Shown here: piece after piece, positions 11,184 through 21,413 of the stretch | Position numbering within the stretch: the first letter of the stretch is position 1 | How the letters are laid out: each line of letters starts with the position of its first letter | Origin: Blumeriella jaapii | Taxonomy: Eukaryota > Ascomycota > Leotiomycetes > Helotiales > Drepanopezizaceae | Reading direction: 5' to 3' | Length of the DNA stretch: 64,000 bases | NCBI GenBank assembly: GCA_009599575.1 | Contig: VWND01000003.1 | Span: 558,001-622,000, forward strand | Program-made: the position numbers and the translations under genes | The notes under the pieces: generated by a model | The model's database searches: none | Told to the model about the DNA's origin: nothing | What the model saw: the letters and a program-made list of their open reading frames with translations, nothing else

Positions 11184-12500
11184 GAAATCGCTGGAATCGG
11201 AATCGCTGTTTGATTTAAAATCCAAAAGATAGATTTTCTGGTTTTTTTTGTAAAATCGTTTTAACCGGTTAGCGGCGAACGTTTTTTTCAGTTTTGTTTC
11301 ATCGAGTTTCGTAAGCTTGTAATAGCTTTTATTTAATTCGGCCTCGCATACTTCGTAAAGCCCGAGCTATTTATAATTAAATTTAATATCGGCCGATTTA
11401 TTAATAGCGCGCTAAACGTCGTAAACTAAAACCAAATTTTTTTTTAATTAGCGTTTTTTTTAAAATTTTGGTTTTATTCCAGATTTTTTTAACTGCCTTC
11501 CTATACCTTTTTTTTTTTAAAATTATTTTTTTTATATTTATATCGCGGTAATCGAGCTGCTTAAATTTTATTACCAGTAAATTAACTTTCGTTTTTATTT
11601 TAACTACGTTATAAAGCTTTTATACAAGTTATTTTATTTTTAAAAACAGTCGAGCGTTTCTGCCGTACTAAATGAAAAATAAAATTATTTTAATAAAAGC
11701 GTATATGCATATACGCATAATAAAAAGCATTTCCGAGAATTTCCGCGACCAACGCTTATAACTTTTTCGAATAGCTTTTAAAAGGCCGTCGAAAATATTT
11801 CTATAGTTTCGTTCAACGGATCCGTTGCTTTTTAAATTGTAAACTGAAATTTAAATGCGTTGGATATCGTATTTTTTTATAAAAATTTCGATAACGCTTT
11901 TGTTTTCGGATTTATTATCGATATTTAATTTGCTAAACAAACCGTATCGATATACAACGTTTTTTCAAAAAAAGATTGCTATAATTTCGGAAATAGCGTT
12001 TCGGAAAGGTCGCTTTTCAAGCTATTTAAATAAATCGTTAATAGCGAATACAAAGCATATATAACCGCGATCGGTAATTAATACGCGTATAACATCGAAA
12101 TTAACTTTTTTCTAAATTTCAGAAAACCACGTCGGATATAATAAATTCTTTTTTCGGCCAGGCTTTTGTTTTTAATAAAAAATGCAATTTTTAATAAAGG
12201 TTTTGCAATCCTCGAAGTATTTTTTCTATTAAAAATCGTTTTTAGTTCGGTAATAAATGGTTTTAGCTTTTTTATAAAACACTTTTTCGTAAGCTTTTTT
12301 TATAATTTAAAACTTATCGGCTTTGTTATTTACTATTAAACGTTTTTAATATATATTGTTTTTTATTTTATATAGTTTTTTATTAGCTAAAATATAATCG
12401 AAAATCTGGTTTTTAAATAATTTAAACTGATAATTTAATACGCTAAATGATTTAAACAAAATAATTAAATAATACGCGATTAAATAAAAATCTTCGGTTT
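11184..12500 (-). pseudogene. Element A integrase and pol C-terminus
   Basis: This piece resumes A after G1. On the minus strand it carries the integrase core (counterpart of B 22080-22540, where VITDRG-like and AYNSKSNGSVKRS blocks are readable) and the C-terminal domain with FAANRLKRF, typical of this fungal Gypsy lineage. The extreme C-terminus of pol lies on the other side of G1, at about 4610-4772. Confidence 0.75.
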
Positions 12501-12568
12501 CGTAATTATCGATCAAAAGTTTATCTTTTTTATTAATCGGCTTATTCCGATCGTTTTCGGTTAAATTT

Positions 12569-12601
12569 ATTCGCGGTGCTAGCCGAAATAATAACGCGAA
12601 T
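12569..12601. repeat. Palindromic repeat copy 3 (33 bp)
   Basis: It starts ATTCGCGGTGCTA and ends AACGCGAAT. It lies in the RNase H-integrase linker of A. On the minus strand it encodes FALLFRLAPRI, and it is one of two copies 30 bp apart. Confidence 0.85.
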
Positions 12602-12631
12602 ACTTTTTCGGCCCGAAAATTAATGTTTTTT

Positions 12632-12664
12632 ATTCGCGGTGCCAACCGAAATAACAACGCGAAT
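12632..12664. repeat. Palindromic repeat copy 4 (33 bp)
   Basis: It starts ATTCGCGGTGCCA and ends AACGCGAAT. On the minus strand it gives the same peptide FALLFRLAPRI as copy 3, from which it is separated by 30 bp. Both copies lie in a 113-codon open minus-strand frame (12346-12687). Confidence 0.85.
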
Positions 12665-12955
12665 AGTTTCGGCTTTATAAAATCCAAAGCGCAAATAACA
12701 AAGCAGCCGATTTCGTTAGCGATTTATTCGTCGATATTTTATTCGTTTTATTTAGCGAAATCAAACGGATAAAAACGTTTTCGTTTGGAAAGGTCGTTTG
12801 CCGCTATGTTAATCGTTTTTTTAATATATTTGATTTCGAAATTTATAAATCGCATCCAAGTTATTTAATTAATAACGAACGCTTTTGATAGGTTATTAAC
12901 TTTTTTATTTAATTAATCGACAAAGACTTTTGCGTCTGTTTCCAAAATGAAATAT

Positions 12956-13257
12956 TGTTGCGCTATATTTACATTCCTTTATTATCTTTCATTTCTTTTG
13001 TTCCAGATTCATTCTTTCTGTACGCTTTCAGTAGTTAGATGTTCCTGAAGCTCGGAAAGGCTCGTAGTCACGTGATAACGAGCCTTCTCGGAGATTAGTT
13101 TTTCCGAGCGATTGACTAAGCGAGCCCGAACCTTTCGTTTTCTGCGGAAAGCTCGCTAGTCAGATTTAAAATAATATAAGTAATATTTTATTACATATAA
13201 TTTATTTGTTCCAGCCTCCGGTAAAAGTTTCTACCGACTATTCGGCTATGCACGATA
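12956..13257 (+). repeat. 5' LTR of T (302 bp)
   Basis: It starts TGTTGCGCTATATTTAC and ends GCACGATA (CA mutated to TA). It contains the pair AGCTCGGAAAGGCTCG and CGAGCCTTCTCGG, a partly self-complementary stretch around a CACGTGA. The LTR is less AT-rich than T's interior. Confidence 0.9.
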
Positions 13258-13275
13258 ATTATGAGTCCCGGAGCC
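13258..13275 (+). other. Primer-binding site of T, half-tRNA type
   Basis: Directly after the LTR comes ATTATGAGTCCCGGAGCC. TTATGAG is complementary to the CUCAUAA anticodon loop expected in initiator tRNA-Met. Copia elements commonly prime from such an internal tRNA fragment rather than from the CCA end. The match beyond the loop was not checked against a tRNA. Confidence 0.55.
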
Positions 13276-13499
13276 AATCAATAAGCTTTTTTTTGCAATG
13301 CATACGCTAAAAGATTCGTTGAAAGCTTTTATCGGTTAATTTATTCGAATTGTTAAAAGATATTTGTGAAAGGTTATATTTTGCAAAGTTTTTTTCATTT
13401 GGCAAAAGGCCACGAATCGATAAAAAGCTATTAAAAATGCGGGAAGCATTAATTTTTCGATTTCCTTAATTTACAAATTTTATTTTTATTTTTTTATTT

Positions 13500-14336
13500 T
13501 TTTTAATTAAATCAATCGATTTTTTCACAACGAAAACAATATATCGGCTTTTACGAAAAAGGAGATTTTCTTTTACGACCCAAAATCGTGAATTTTCTGA
13601 TTAAAAGCGTATAAATTTCATCGATCAAGGATTTTTTTTTTTCGATTACACCGATCCTGATTTTCTATTTCGCTTTTTTATTAATAAACGATTATAAAAA
13701 CAGTTTTTTTACTAGTTTATCGATTAAAAAAATAAAAAGCGCTAAGCAAATTACGATCGAAAATGCGCCGAATATAATGGCATAACCGAAACAAAAAAGG
13801 CCGCCGTTACGATTAATAACTTTTCCGACAGACTTCGACTAGCCAATTTGATTTTCGACGATTTGAAAAATAAAATCGATTATCTTTCGAAAAACTATTT
13901 AAAAAAGCTTAAAAAATAGCAGAAATACGTTACTGCCTATCAGAAGTTGCTCGATTAAGTTTTTTTAATTATAAAAATCAGTTTAATAAATTTTGCAATT
14001 GCTTAATCGAAAATTAACGCTATTAATAATAAAAAAGCGTACGCTATTTTCTATATTGATTTGCAAAAAAATTCGTTAATAGATAGGAATATGCGAAAGG
14101 TTAAAAATCCATATTATAAAAAAAAACAGAAATTACTTCAAGCATTCGTTTTTATTTTAAAAAAAAATATTGCTTTTGCATACTTTTCCGTAATTAGCTC
14201 CGTCAGATCTGATTACAAAAACACTTTCCGTAAAGCGTATAATAAAAGGGTGAATATTACCGAATAGATAAAAAAATAGCAGACCGCTTATAAAGCAGCT
14301 GTCGAATATAAGATTTCTGATATAAATGGCCGCTAC
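13500..14336 (+). pseudogene. T gag, first part
   Basis: A plus-strand frame with Lys/Asn-rich alpha-helical composition runs up to the TRG insertion (readable SLIDRNMRKVKNPYYKKK from about 14070). It resumes at 16383 on the other side in the same sense (ATDFLDAVAAYINL). No conserved active site is expected here; assignment as gag rests on position between the primer site and protease. Confidence 0.6.
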
Positions 14337-14498
14337 TGTAACGGCCCGGCCGTTCGGCTTTCGGCTCTTCAGTCTTCCGTTACAGTTCTGGCATAGCGCC
14401 AGGGGCAGGGGGTTCTACAGTGTATATAGTTCGCCCCGAGCTTCCTTCCTTTCAGCTCTTTGTCTGTATCTTAAGGGAAATATATGAGGTTCGTCACA
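14337..14498 (+). repeat. 5' LTR of TRG (162 bp)
   Basis: It starts TGTAACGGCCCGG and ends GAGGTTCGTCACA. It contains TATATAG upstream of CGCCCCGAGC, a possible TATA box and start region. Confidence 0.92.
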
Positions 14499-14530
14499 CT
14501 ATACAGACCCTTCGTTCGGAGTGACGTCGT

Positions 14531-14619
14531 ATTATTAATTATTGATTATTGATTTTATTGATATTGGTTTATTGATTATTGGCTTATTGATTTATTGATT
14601 ATTGGTTATTGGTTCATTG
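14531..14619 (+). repeat. TTGATTATTGG-type tandem repeat in TRG leader
   Basis: Irregular repeats of TTGATTATTGGT/TTATTGATT run for about 90 bp between the 5' LTR and gag. The leader to 14939 otherwise shows no clear gene. The repeats may be part of the untranslated packaging region; that role is a guess. Confidence 0.6.
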
Positions 14620-14939
14620 ACCCCTTTTATCGATTACAACTCTCGCCATTTTATCGTCTCCGGTGTATCCGACCTCTCGCACCATTTTTTCACCTACCGA
14701 AATTTATTGTTTCAGGCGCTTCCGATCAATTGCGCCACCTTTTATTACTACGATTATTGCACCTTCTCGTACGCTACCGCCATACTAGCGTGCACCGCCT
14801 TACAATACTTCAATACGACTACTCCCACCGATAATTTGGTGCTTCCGACCCAAAAGCATCCCCACAGCTATTACAGCGCCAACCTCCCTTTTGTTTTTTT
14901 CGATTATTTATTCGTTTTTAAACTAGCTACGTTATAGCT

Positions 14940-16085
14940 ATGTCTACACCACTTTCTGAAGGCTCTGCCAGTTTTATTCAACTGCAAATGCAACAGCGCA
15001 TTCTAGAACTCGAGCAGCAGCTTGAAAACCTCGATATACGAATCGACGATCTGACCGAAAATCGTCGGCCCAGGCCGTGTTTACCCGATCCTATCAAGTT
15101 TGGTGGGGCCAAATGGGATACATGGTACTCCTTAATTAAAGCCAAATTACGAGTCGACGGCCAGTCAATCGGCAACGCCACCGCCCAGTTTTATTACGTT
15201 TTTGCAAATCTCGAAAACAACTGCCAATCGCTAGTTTTACCTCTGCTTTCTTCGGCCGAATCATATCAATCTTGGAGTTATTATATTTTACTCGAAGAAC
15301 TGCGCCGAGTGTACGATAACTCGAAAAAGGTTTAAAAGGCAAAAGACCGACTACTAGCGTGCAAATAAGGTTCCAGCTTTTTGCAGGTTTATATTGCGAC
15401 CTTTCAGCGTTTGTTGCACGAAAGTCGTATTAATTGGGATGACGTAGCCAAAATCGTCGCATTTCGGAACGGTTTAGCCGACCCGGTGAAAAGGCTACTC
15501 CGGGGCCATATGGACCTTTCCACCATTTGGATTGCATACGTTGCATTTTTACAACGTTTAGTTGGTTCGGGTTCCCGATCAGTCAGTTTCGGCCCTCCTT
15601 TTTCTTTCCCTTCGGGCCAGCCCGGCCCTAGCACCCCTCGGAACAACCCCCCTCCTAGGGTGGTCGGTATGCGTACGAATACGCCGACCCGCCGGCTGAT
15701 ATACGACGCTGGCGATCCGATGGATATAACCCAAATCGAGGAACGAAAGGAGCTCGAACGCATTAACGAATTAGGAGCAATCGAGGTTTCAGAGGCGATT
15801 AACAAAGACGAAACTTTGATTTTGGACCAGAAATACCCAGTTTTACTAAGGGCTTCTACCTCGTCGATGGCTTAAAGAGAAGACTGGCGTCGTACAGGCT
15901 GTTGCACTAGATGCGGCGGTACAAATCACTGGATTGCGGGCTGCAAATTCAGACCCGCCATACTTCGCGACGTTTTGAGACGAGAGCAAATGGCTGCAAT
16001 CGGTTTGTACGGCGACGAAGATGAGGCTGAAATCGAAGCTGCATTGGCAGAGGAGTTTTCGGACGGTTCAGAGTGGGGGTTTTAG
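14940..16085 (+). pseudogene. TRG gag with CCHC zinc knuckle, three nonsense codons
   Basis: One continuous frame of 381 codons starts at the ATG at 14940 (MSTPLSEGSASFIQLQ). A coiled-coil-like start (residues about 15-40, LELEQQLENLDIRIDDL) is followed by a retrotransposon gag core (KFGGAKWDTWYSLIKAK...). A Pro/Ser-rich linker comes next, then a perfect CX2CX4HX4C knuckle (CTRCGGTNHWIAGC, about 15908-15949) and an acidic tail ending EEFSDGSEWGF. Three TAA codons (15333, 15366-15368, 15873) interrupt it. Each is one C-to-T change from the Gln codon CAA, which is what light RIP does. Otherwise it is intact. It would form the particle that carries TRG RNA. Confidence 0.9.
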
Positions 16086-16192
16086 TAGTGGTTTTCTTTC
16101 ATTCCTTTATATTTTGATTGCAATTGCAGTCGTTCGTTCGTTTTATTTCGGTGTGCCGAACCTTCGGTATTTTCTGTATAGCTGAGAGGCCA

Positions 16193-16215
16193 GCTTTTTT
16201 CGGAGGGGGGGGTAG
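16193..16215 (+). other. Polypurine tract of TRG
   Basis: AGCTTTTTTCGGA followed by a run of G and TAG stands immediately before the 3' LTR. It is almost the same as the tract of G1 and H1. Confidence 0.75.
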
Positions 16216-16377
16216 TGTAACGGCCCGGCCGTTCGGCTTTCGGCTCTTCAGTCTTCCGTTACAGTTCTGGCATAGCGCCAGGGGCAGGGGGTTCTACAGT
16301 GTATATAGTTCGCCCCGAGCTTCCTTCCTTTCAGCTCTCTGTCTGTATCTTAAGGGAAATATATGAGGTTCGTCACA
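16216..16377 (+). repeat. 3' LTR of TRG (162 bp)
   Basis: It is identical to the 5' LTR except for one base (CTCTCT against CTCTTT). It is followed by GCTAC, the target duplication. Confidence 0.92.
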
Positions 16378-16382
16378 GCTAC

Positions 16383-17299
16383 GCTGCCACCGATTTTCTC
16401 GACGCAGTCGCCGCATATATTAACTTATAATAGGCGAACGGCAAAAAAGCTAAGTATTTGAAAAACGAATTTGCCGGTCTTCCTATAAAAAAAATTCCAA
16501 TCGAATTGAGCTTTATAATCTTTTTTTTTTAAAAACAACCGAGGATTTGATAATTCAGGCCGAAAAATCGAAGTTTTCGCTATTTTCTTTTTCGATTTTG
16601 AAAACAACGATACTTCGAAAAATCGTAAAAAAAAAGGAGAAAAAGACAAAAAAAAAAAAGGAAAAAGGTATAACTGCTTATGCGATGCGACATTTTTAAA
16701 AAGCGCTATTTTTATTTTTTAACCGATTATAAAAAGCTTTTGTACGCAATAAATAATCGTCGTAAAAAAAAAACTTTTTCCAACTTTTTAAATAAGCAGA
16801 AAATCGCTGAAATGCGAAAAAAGCTGTTTTTCAATTATAAAAAGGCTTTGAAAGCTTTAAATAAAAAAGGTATTCAAATAATCGCAATTAACAAAATCTT
16901 TGGAATCCTAATAAACAAGCCAAAACAAATTTTAAAATCAACTTTTAAAAACGATCAAAAAAAGTCTTTTACCGCAACTTTCTGTTTTTTTTACTCTGAT
17001 GCGATCAAAAAGCATTTCGGAATCAACGTTTTAGCTTTAAAGCCTGATTAATATTATTTTTTAAATAAAAATACTTTTTTTAACAATTGCTCTGAAATTC
17101 ATTTAATAAACGACAAAAACTTTTTTATCGAAAAGTTTTACAAAAAGATTAATAATCCTATTAATAGCGTTTATGCAAGCATATAAAGTTTTTTAATCGT
17201 CGGAAAAAGAAATCGTTTGATAAAAAAGGCTTTTCGCAAAAAAAATAAAAAGCCTTAAAATATGATTTTTAACAACGTAGCGTTCGTTTCAGATTTTAT
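16383..17299 (+). pseudogene. T gag second part and start of protease
   Basis: The frame 16680-17051 (123 codons) begins MRCDIFKKRYFYFLTDYKK, where a CxxC-type knuckle may have been. It continues past a TAA into FNNCSEIHLIND at about 17078-17115, the likely remains of the Copia protease active site. It stops at the insertion of B at 17299. The frame rejoins after B at 28615: GATTTTACCATT reads in frame when one TTAC is removed. Confidence 0.65.
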
Positions 17300-17566
17300 T
17301 ATAAAAGTAGGTAGGAAAACCAAACTGATACGGCCACATGTCGGTGGGTAAAATAATCTAGGAAATCCTTAGAAAAAACTGAAAAAAGGAAAAGAAAAAT
17401 AAATAAAAGTATAAATTGAACTGCGTATTTATAATACTATTTAAAAGAATGCTTTGCTTTTATACCTGTTGAAAATAGTTAATAGCAAAAGGTTTCGGAA
17501 GGGTTCATGCCTCGACTATAACTAAAATTATCAATTTCTATTAATACAAAGTATTACCGTTTTATA
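17300..17566 (-). repeat. 3' LTR of B (267 bp)
   Basis: It starts TATAAAAGTAGGTAGG on the plus strand and ends CGTTTTATA. It pairs with 28348-28614. Confidence 0.88.
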
Positions 17567-17739
17567 TTCTGTTTTAAATAATATACGTAATCGTTTTTAA
17601 TTACGACCAAAAAAAAACATAACTTTAATAAATACAATTTAGTTTATTTTATATAATTTAAAAACCAATTAACCAAAAACCGAATTTTTTAGCTTTATAC
17701 TTTTTCGGTTTTCTAATTTGTTTTTAGCCTTTTTGCTAT

Positions 17740-18760
17740 TGGCTTCTGCGAAAAAGTAGCGTTTCGCTTATCGTTTGAATTATTTTATTTATTTTGCTTT
17801 TTTGAAAAGTGGTTTGATAAAATATTAATCGAAATATCGTTTAAATTTACGAACGTTTTAATAGCCTTTTCGTCGATAATATTATTAAATATCGCCGCGA
17901 CGGATGCTACGACTTTTTTTCGTAGATAATAGATTTCAGTTTTTATACGTAATTCTACGCTTTGCAAAAAGCGCTGAAAAGTCTTATGTTAAAATCGTAA
18001 AAATAATCGATTAATTCGTCGTAATTAAAACCGATTAATACTTTTGTTTCGCGTAAAATTAATGAATCGGATTACGGTTGTTTGCCGACGAATGCTTTTG
18101 AAAAGGCTCCGAAGCTTGTAAAAAAAACTATTCCACGGAATAATTCGGAAATAGTCGTTTATAATCGAGATTATCGAAAATGCTATAATTGCTTTCGCCG
18201 CAGTATAAATAATATTAAATTGCTTATCGGATTATCGTTTTCGAAATAGTTTTTATACTTTTGCATCGTATAATTATTCGAATAAATTAATATCGCGCCG
18301 TCGGTTTTTTAAATCCTGAATTTAACGAAAACTTTTTGCTTAATCGAAAAGCTAATAAAAATTATTTTATTTTTTATTTCGTAGCTTTCGGTTTCGTAAT
18401 CCGATAAAATATCCGAAGCCATTGCTTTAAACGCGCTGAAATACAAAAAAGCTAAACTTTTTTAAATGGTTTTAATTAGCTTAGCGTCGTAATATAATTG
18501 CAAATAAGCTTCGATTATTTCCGAATTATATACGAATATAAGCAAAACGTAATAATCGAAAATAGCGTCGGTAAAATCTTCGATTTTTTTTTTTTTTTAA
18601 AAATCGGCGATATCGAATTTTATAACCGTAATACGGTCGGGATCAACGAAATCTAAAACGATCGAAACGTTAAAATATGCCACGAAGCGGCAGTTTCCAA
18701 AGTTTCGGATAATTAAAGCAACGAAATAAAAGCCGAAGTGCATTTTAAAAGCTTATTAAA
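17740..18760 (-). pseudogene. ORF-Y of element B
   Basis: This is the same unidentified frame as in A at 960-1990, in the same order (readable IIFISFSIKQK and NYFENDNPISNLILFILRR). It is more damaged by TAA/TAG than in A. Conservation of the frame in two independently mutated copies supports a real ancestral gene. Confidence 0.5.
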
Positions 18761-18849
18761 TAAAACTGTAAAGCATATTAGCGAAAAAAGCTATAAGCGC
18801 TTTTTAGGTTTTAACCAATCGAAAATAATACTTGTATATAACTATTTTT

Positions 18850-20990
18850 TTTTTTATAAAATGCAGCAGTGGCTTGTTTTCTCCGTTGTAAAACCTTACG
18901 TAATTAACGAATTCGCAGCTTAATTCGGATAGATTTTGAAAAACACCTTCGGTCGAAAAGCTAGAAAAATCGGCTTTTAGAAATACTTATTGCTTTCATT
19001 TTTTTACGTTTTAATCGAATTTTATAATCGCGCTGAAAGCTTTAAAATTTGTTTTAAAATTTGCGTAGCCCAAATAAACTTTAGCACGTATTTAAGTAAT
19101 TTTCGCAGTTTTCGTCGGAATATAAATTAATTATTAAAATTAACTTCGAATACGTCGTAATCCGAATTTTTAATAACAGCGAATCGACTAGCAAAGCTAA
19201 TAACGTCGATTTCTTTTGTAATCAAATCGCAATACGCCGCGTAACAGCATATATAAAAATAGCAAAATTTGCCGTTTTTTTTAGCGTTAATATTATTCGT
19301 AAAAACGAAATTAAAAAATCGGAGTTTTTCAGCGAAGAAAAGTTCGAATAAAAACGGATTATCGTTTTTAAAAGTTTTTTTTATTTGTTCCGGCGTATTA
19401 CATTTGTAATTTTCCGAAAAAAGCTTAATTCAGTTTTCGTTCGAAGCAAAAAAAAAAAAGCTGACGGATTTATTTAATTTTTATATCGAAATATCGAAAT
19501 AAAACTTTTAAATCGTTTCGTCGTCGAAAGCGAAAGTTTTAAATAAAATAATTTGATTTTATACTTTTTGTATAATCTTTTCCGCGATAATTTCGATATT
19601 TTTTTTTAAGCTTTTTCGATCGAATCGTGCAATAATCGAAATCTTAAATGCTTTTATTAAAATCTAAAATATTAACGATAGCGGTACAACGTTTTTAAAC
19701 GTAGCAAACGTTTTTAATATTTATATATTTAATTTCGAAAAATCAGATTTAAAATCGTTTAAATTTTTCCCTTTCGAAATGCCGGCGTTTTCTAAATCTG
19801 ATTTCGTAAAATCGTCGCGTTTTTTGTTAATTAACTTAAATCTTATAGCTCGGCGTCGATTTCCGGCTGTTTTTATTCGCGATGCTTTTTTTACTAGCGA
19901 CGCGAATAATTTTTTTTTTCGAATAAAAAAAATTTCGAAAGTATCGGCGCGCTTTTTTACGTTTTTTGTTTTTATTTTTTTCGAAATCGTTTTCACAAAT
20001 ACAATAAATTTTTTATATTCGAATAAACGGTTATCTGTTATTACGCTTTTGATTTCGTTTTCGAATTCGTTTTCGATAATTAAAAATAAAAATCGCCGAA
20101 TTGTTTTAGCTATTTTAAAAATATTAATTATTACCGCGTGTATTTTTTCGAATTAAACGAAAATAATATTAGTTTTTTCGTTTTTTTCGTCGTCGTAGAT
20201 TTAAAATATCGGAATAGCGTCGTTTTTTTCGTTCGATATAAAAATGCCGCATTTAACGACGCTTAATCTTTTGCTTTAAAAAAAAATCAGATTTAAAGTT
20301 TCGCAATCGATTAAAACTTTTTTTAGCGATTGTATAACGTCGTCGACCAGTTTGCAAACAGTTGTAAAAAAACTTATAAACCTGCGGACTTTTAGATTGT
20401 TAGCTTTTAAAACTTGCGTTTTAAAAATATAAGCGTTTAATACCCAAATTTTTTTTTTAATAAAAATAATAGTTTCGAAAAAGCGAGCGAAATGCCGAAA
20501 TAAAATAATACCGATAATTTTATTAAAAACGTATTTTTAAATATTTTTCTTTCGTTAATTTAACAAAAAGCGTAATATTCGGTTTATCACCTTTTTTTTA
20601 TTGTTTCGAACTTTTTTTGCTTTAGCAAAAGCTTTTAAAACGTTGTCGTAATTCAGCAGAAATTTGTCGTAATTAAAATCTTTGCGAACGAATTCAGTTT
20701 TAACAAAACTTTTGTAATCGAATAAAAATTCGTTAACGTTTTTAATTATTATATCGAATTGCTTTATAAACGTTTTTACGAAAACTGTTTATTAATCTGA
20801 AATAGCGGCATTATATGCTTGCTTAAATTCGAAGAAATTACGTATAATAGTTTCGTTTCAAAATAAATTAAAAATGAATTTGCTAAGTTTAGCAACGCTT
20901 TGCTTAAAAAACGATATAATATCGATAAGTTTGTTAATTAAAAAAATATATTATATTTGTTAAAAAGTAAATAAAAAAAAATACGGGAAT
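18850..20990 (-). pseudogene. ORF-X of element B: unidentified ~700-codon 3' ORF
   Basis: I followed one minus-strand frame without any indel from about 20990 to 18850. It begins around LSKALLNLANSF and NFFEFKQAYNAA, passes CKLVDDVIQSLKK, KTIRRFLFLIIENE and the 91-codon open piece 19721-19996, and ends near a Cys-containing block CCYAAYCDLITK and FRRKLRKLLKYVLKF. Interruptions are TAA, one TAG and one TGA, which reads TAA in A and fits a Trp codon. The protein is basic and rich in Lys, Ile and Phe. It matches no gag, pol or env motif known to me. The palindromic repeat at 19875-19907 adds exactly 11 codons (FASLVKKASRI). Confidence 0.6.
19875..19907. repeat. Palindromic repeat copy 5 (33 bp, ORF-X of B)
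   Basis: It starts ATTCGCGATGCT and ends AGCGACGCGAAT. It sits at the same site as copy 1 in A, but with the right arm intact. Confidence 0.85.
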
Positions 20991-20999
20991 TGTAAAATA

Positions 21000-21413
21000 T
21001 TTGTATCCAAAAGTTACGGAAATCCGCATGCTATTTTTTTAATAAATTATAATTATTCAAACAAACACCCGTTCAACAGCGAAAAAAGTAAACAATATAA
21101 AAAATAGCAAATAATAAAATATATAAAAAATAATTTTCGTAAAATATACGAGTAATATAAATATATCAAATATGCGACTTAAACATATACAAAGCTTTTG
21201 TTCTGATAAACAAAAGTATAATCAAAACAAAAAAAAGTACAATAAGTGTTCTAAACAATATAAAAAAAAATTTTAAAAATAAATAATATATATAAAACAA
21301 AATGATTAGATTGTATATAAATAAGCAAAACAAAAACAAAAAAACAGTATATAATAAAAAAGAAAACAATAAATAAAAAAAGAAAACAATAAATAATAAA
21401 AACAATAAAATAA
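21000..21413. other. A/T-only spacer between pol and ORF-X of B
   Basis: The equivalent of 4200-4620 in A. It contains strings such as AATAAATAAAAAAAG and no gene. The apparent frames of 60-80 codons are low-complexity. Confidence 0.5.

Larger units (their letters stand above)
14337..16377 (+). mobile_element. TRG: gag-only LTR retrotransposon (TR-GAG type, 2,041 bp), nearly unmutated
   Basis: Two 162-bp LTRs differ by a single C/T base. They are flanked by a perfect GCTAC duplication (14332-14336 and 16378-16382) in the gag of T. The interior holds only one gene, gag with a zinc knuckle; there is no protease, RT or integrase. Its balanced base composition stands out sharply from its surroundings, so it inserted after most RIP had acted. 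It must be mobilised by enzymes of another element. Its polypurine tract resembles those of G and H. Confidence 0.93.

Noticed and set aside
12956..13257. Solo LTR, with an unrelated solo LTR at 40691-40992
   Set aside because: The two share the AATAT target duplication, have Copia gag-pol between them in order, and the flanking A sequence rejoins there. They are the paired LTRs of one element.
14595..14937. Overlapping frames of 79 and 111 codons in the TRG leader
   Set aside because: They lie upstream of gag in the repeat-containing leader, overlap each other in different frames, and have no feature of a known protein.
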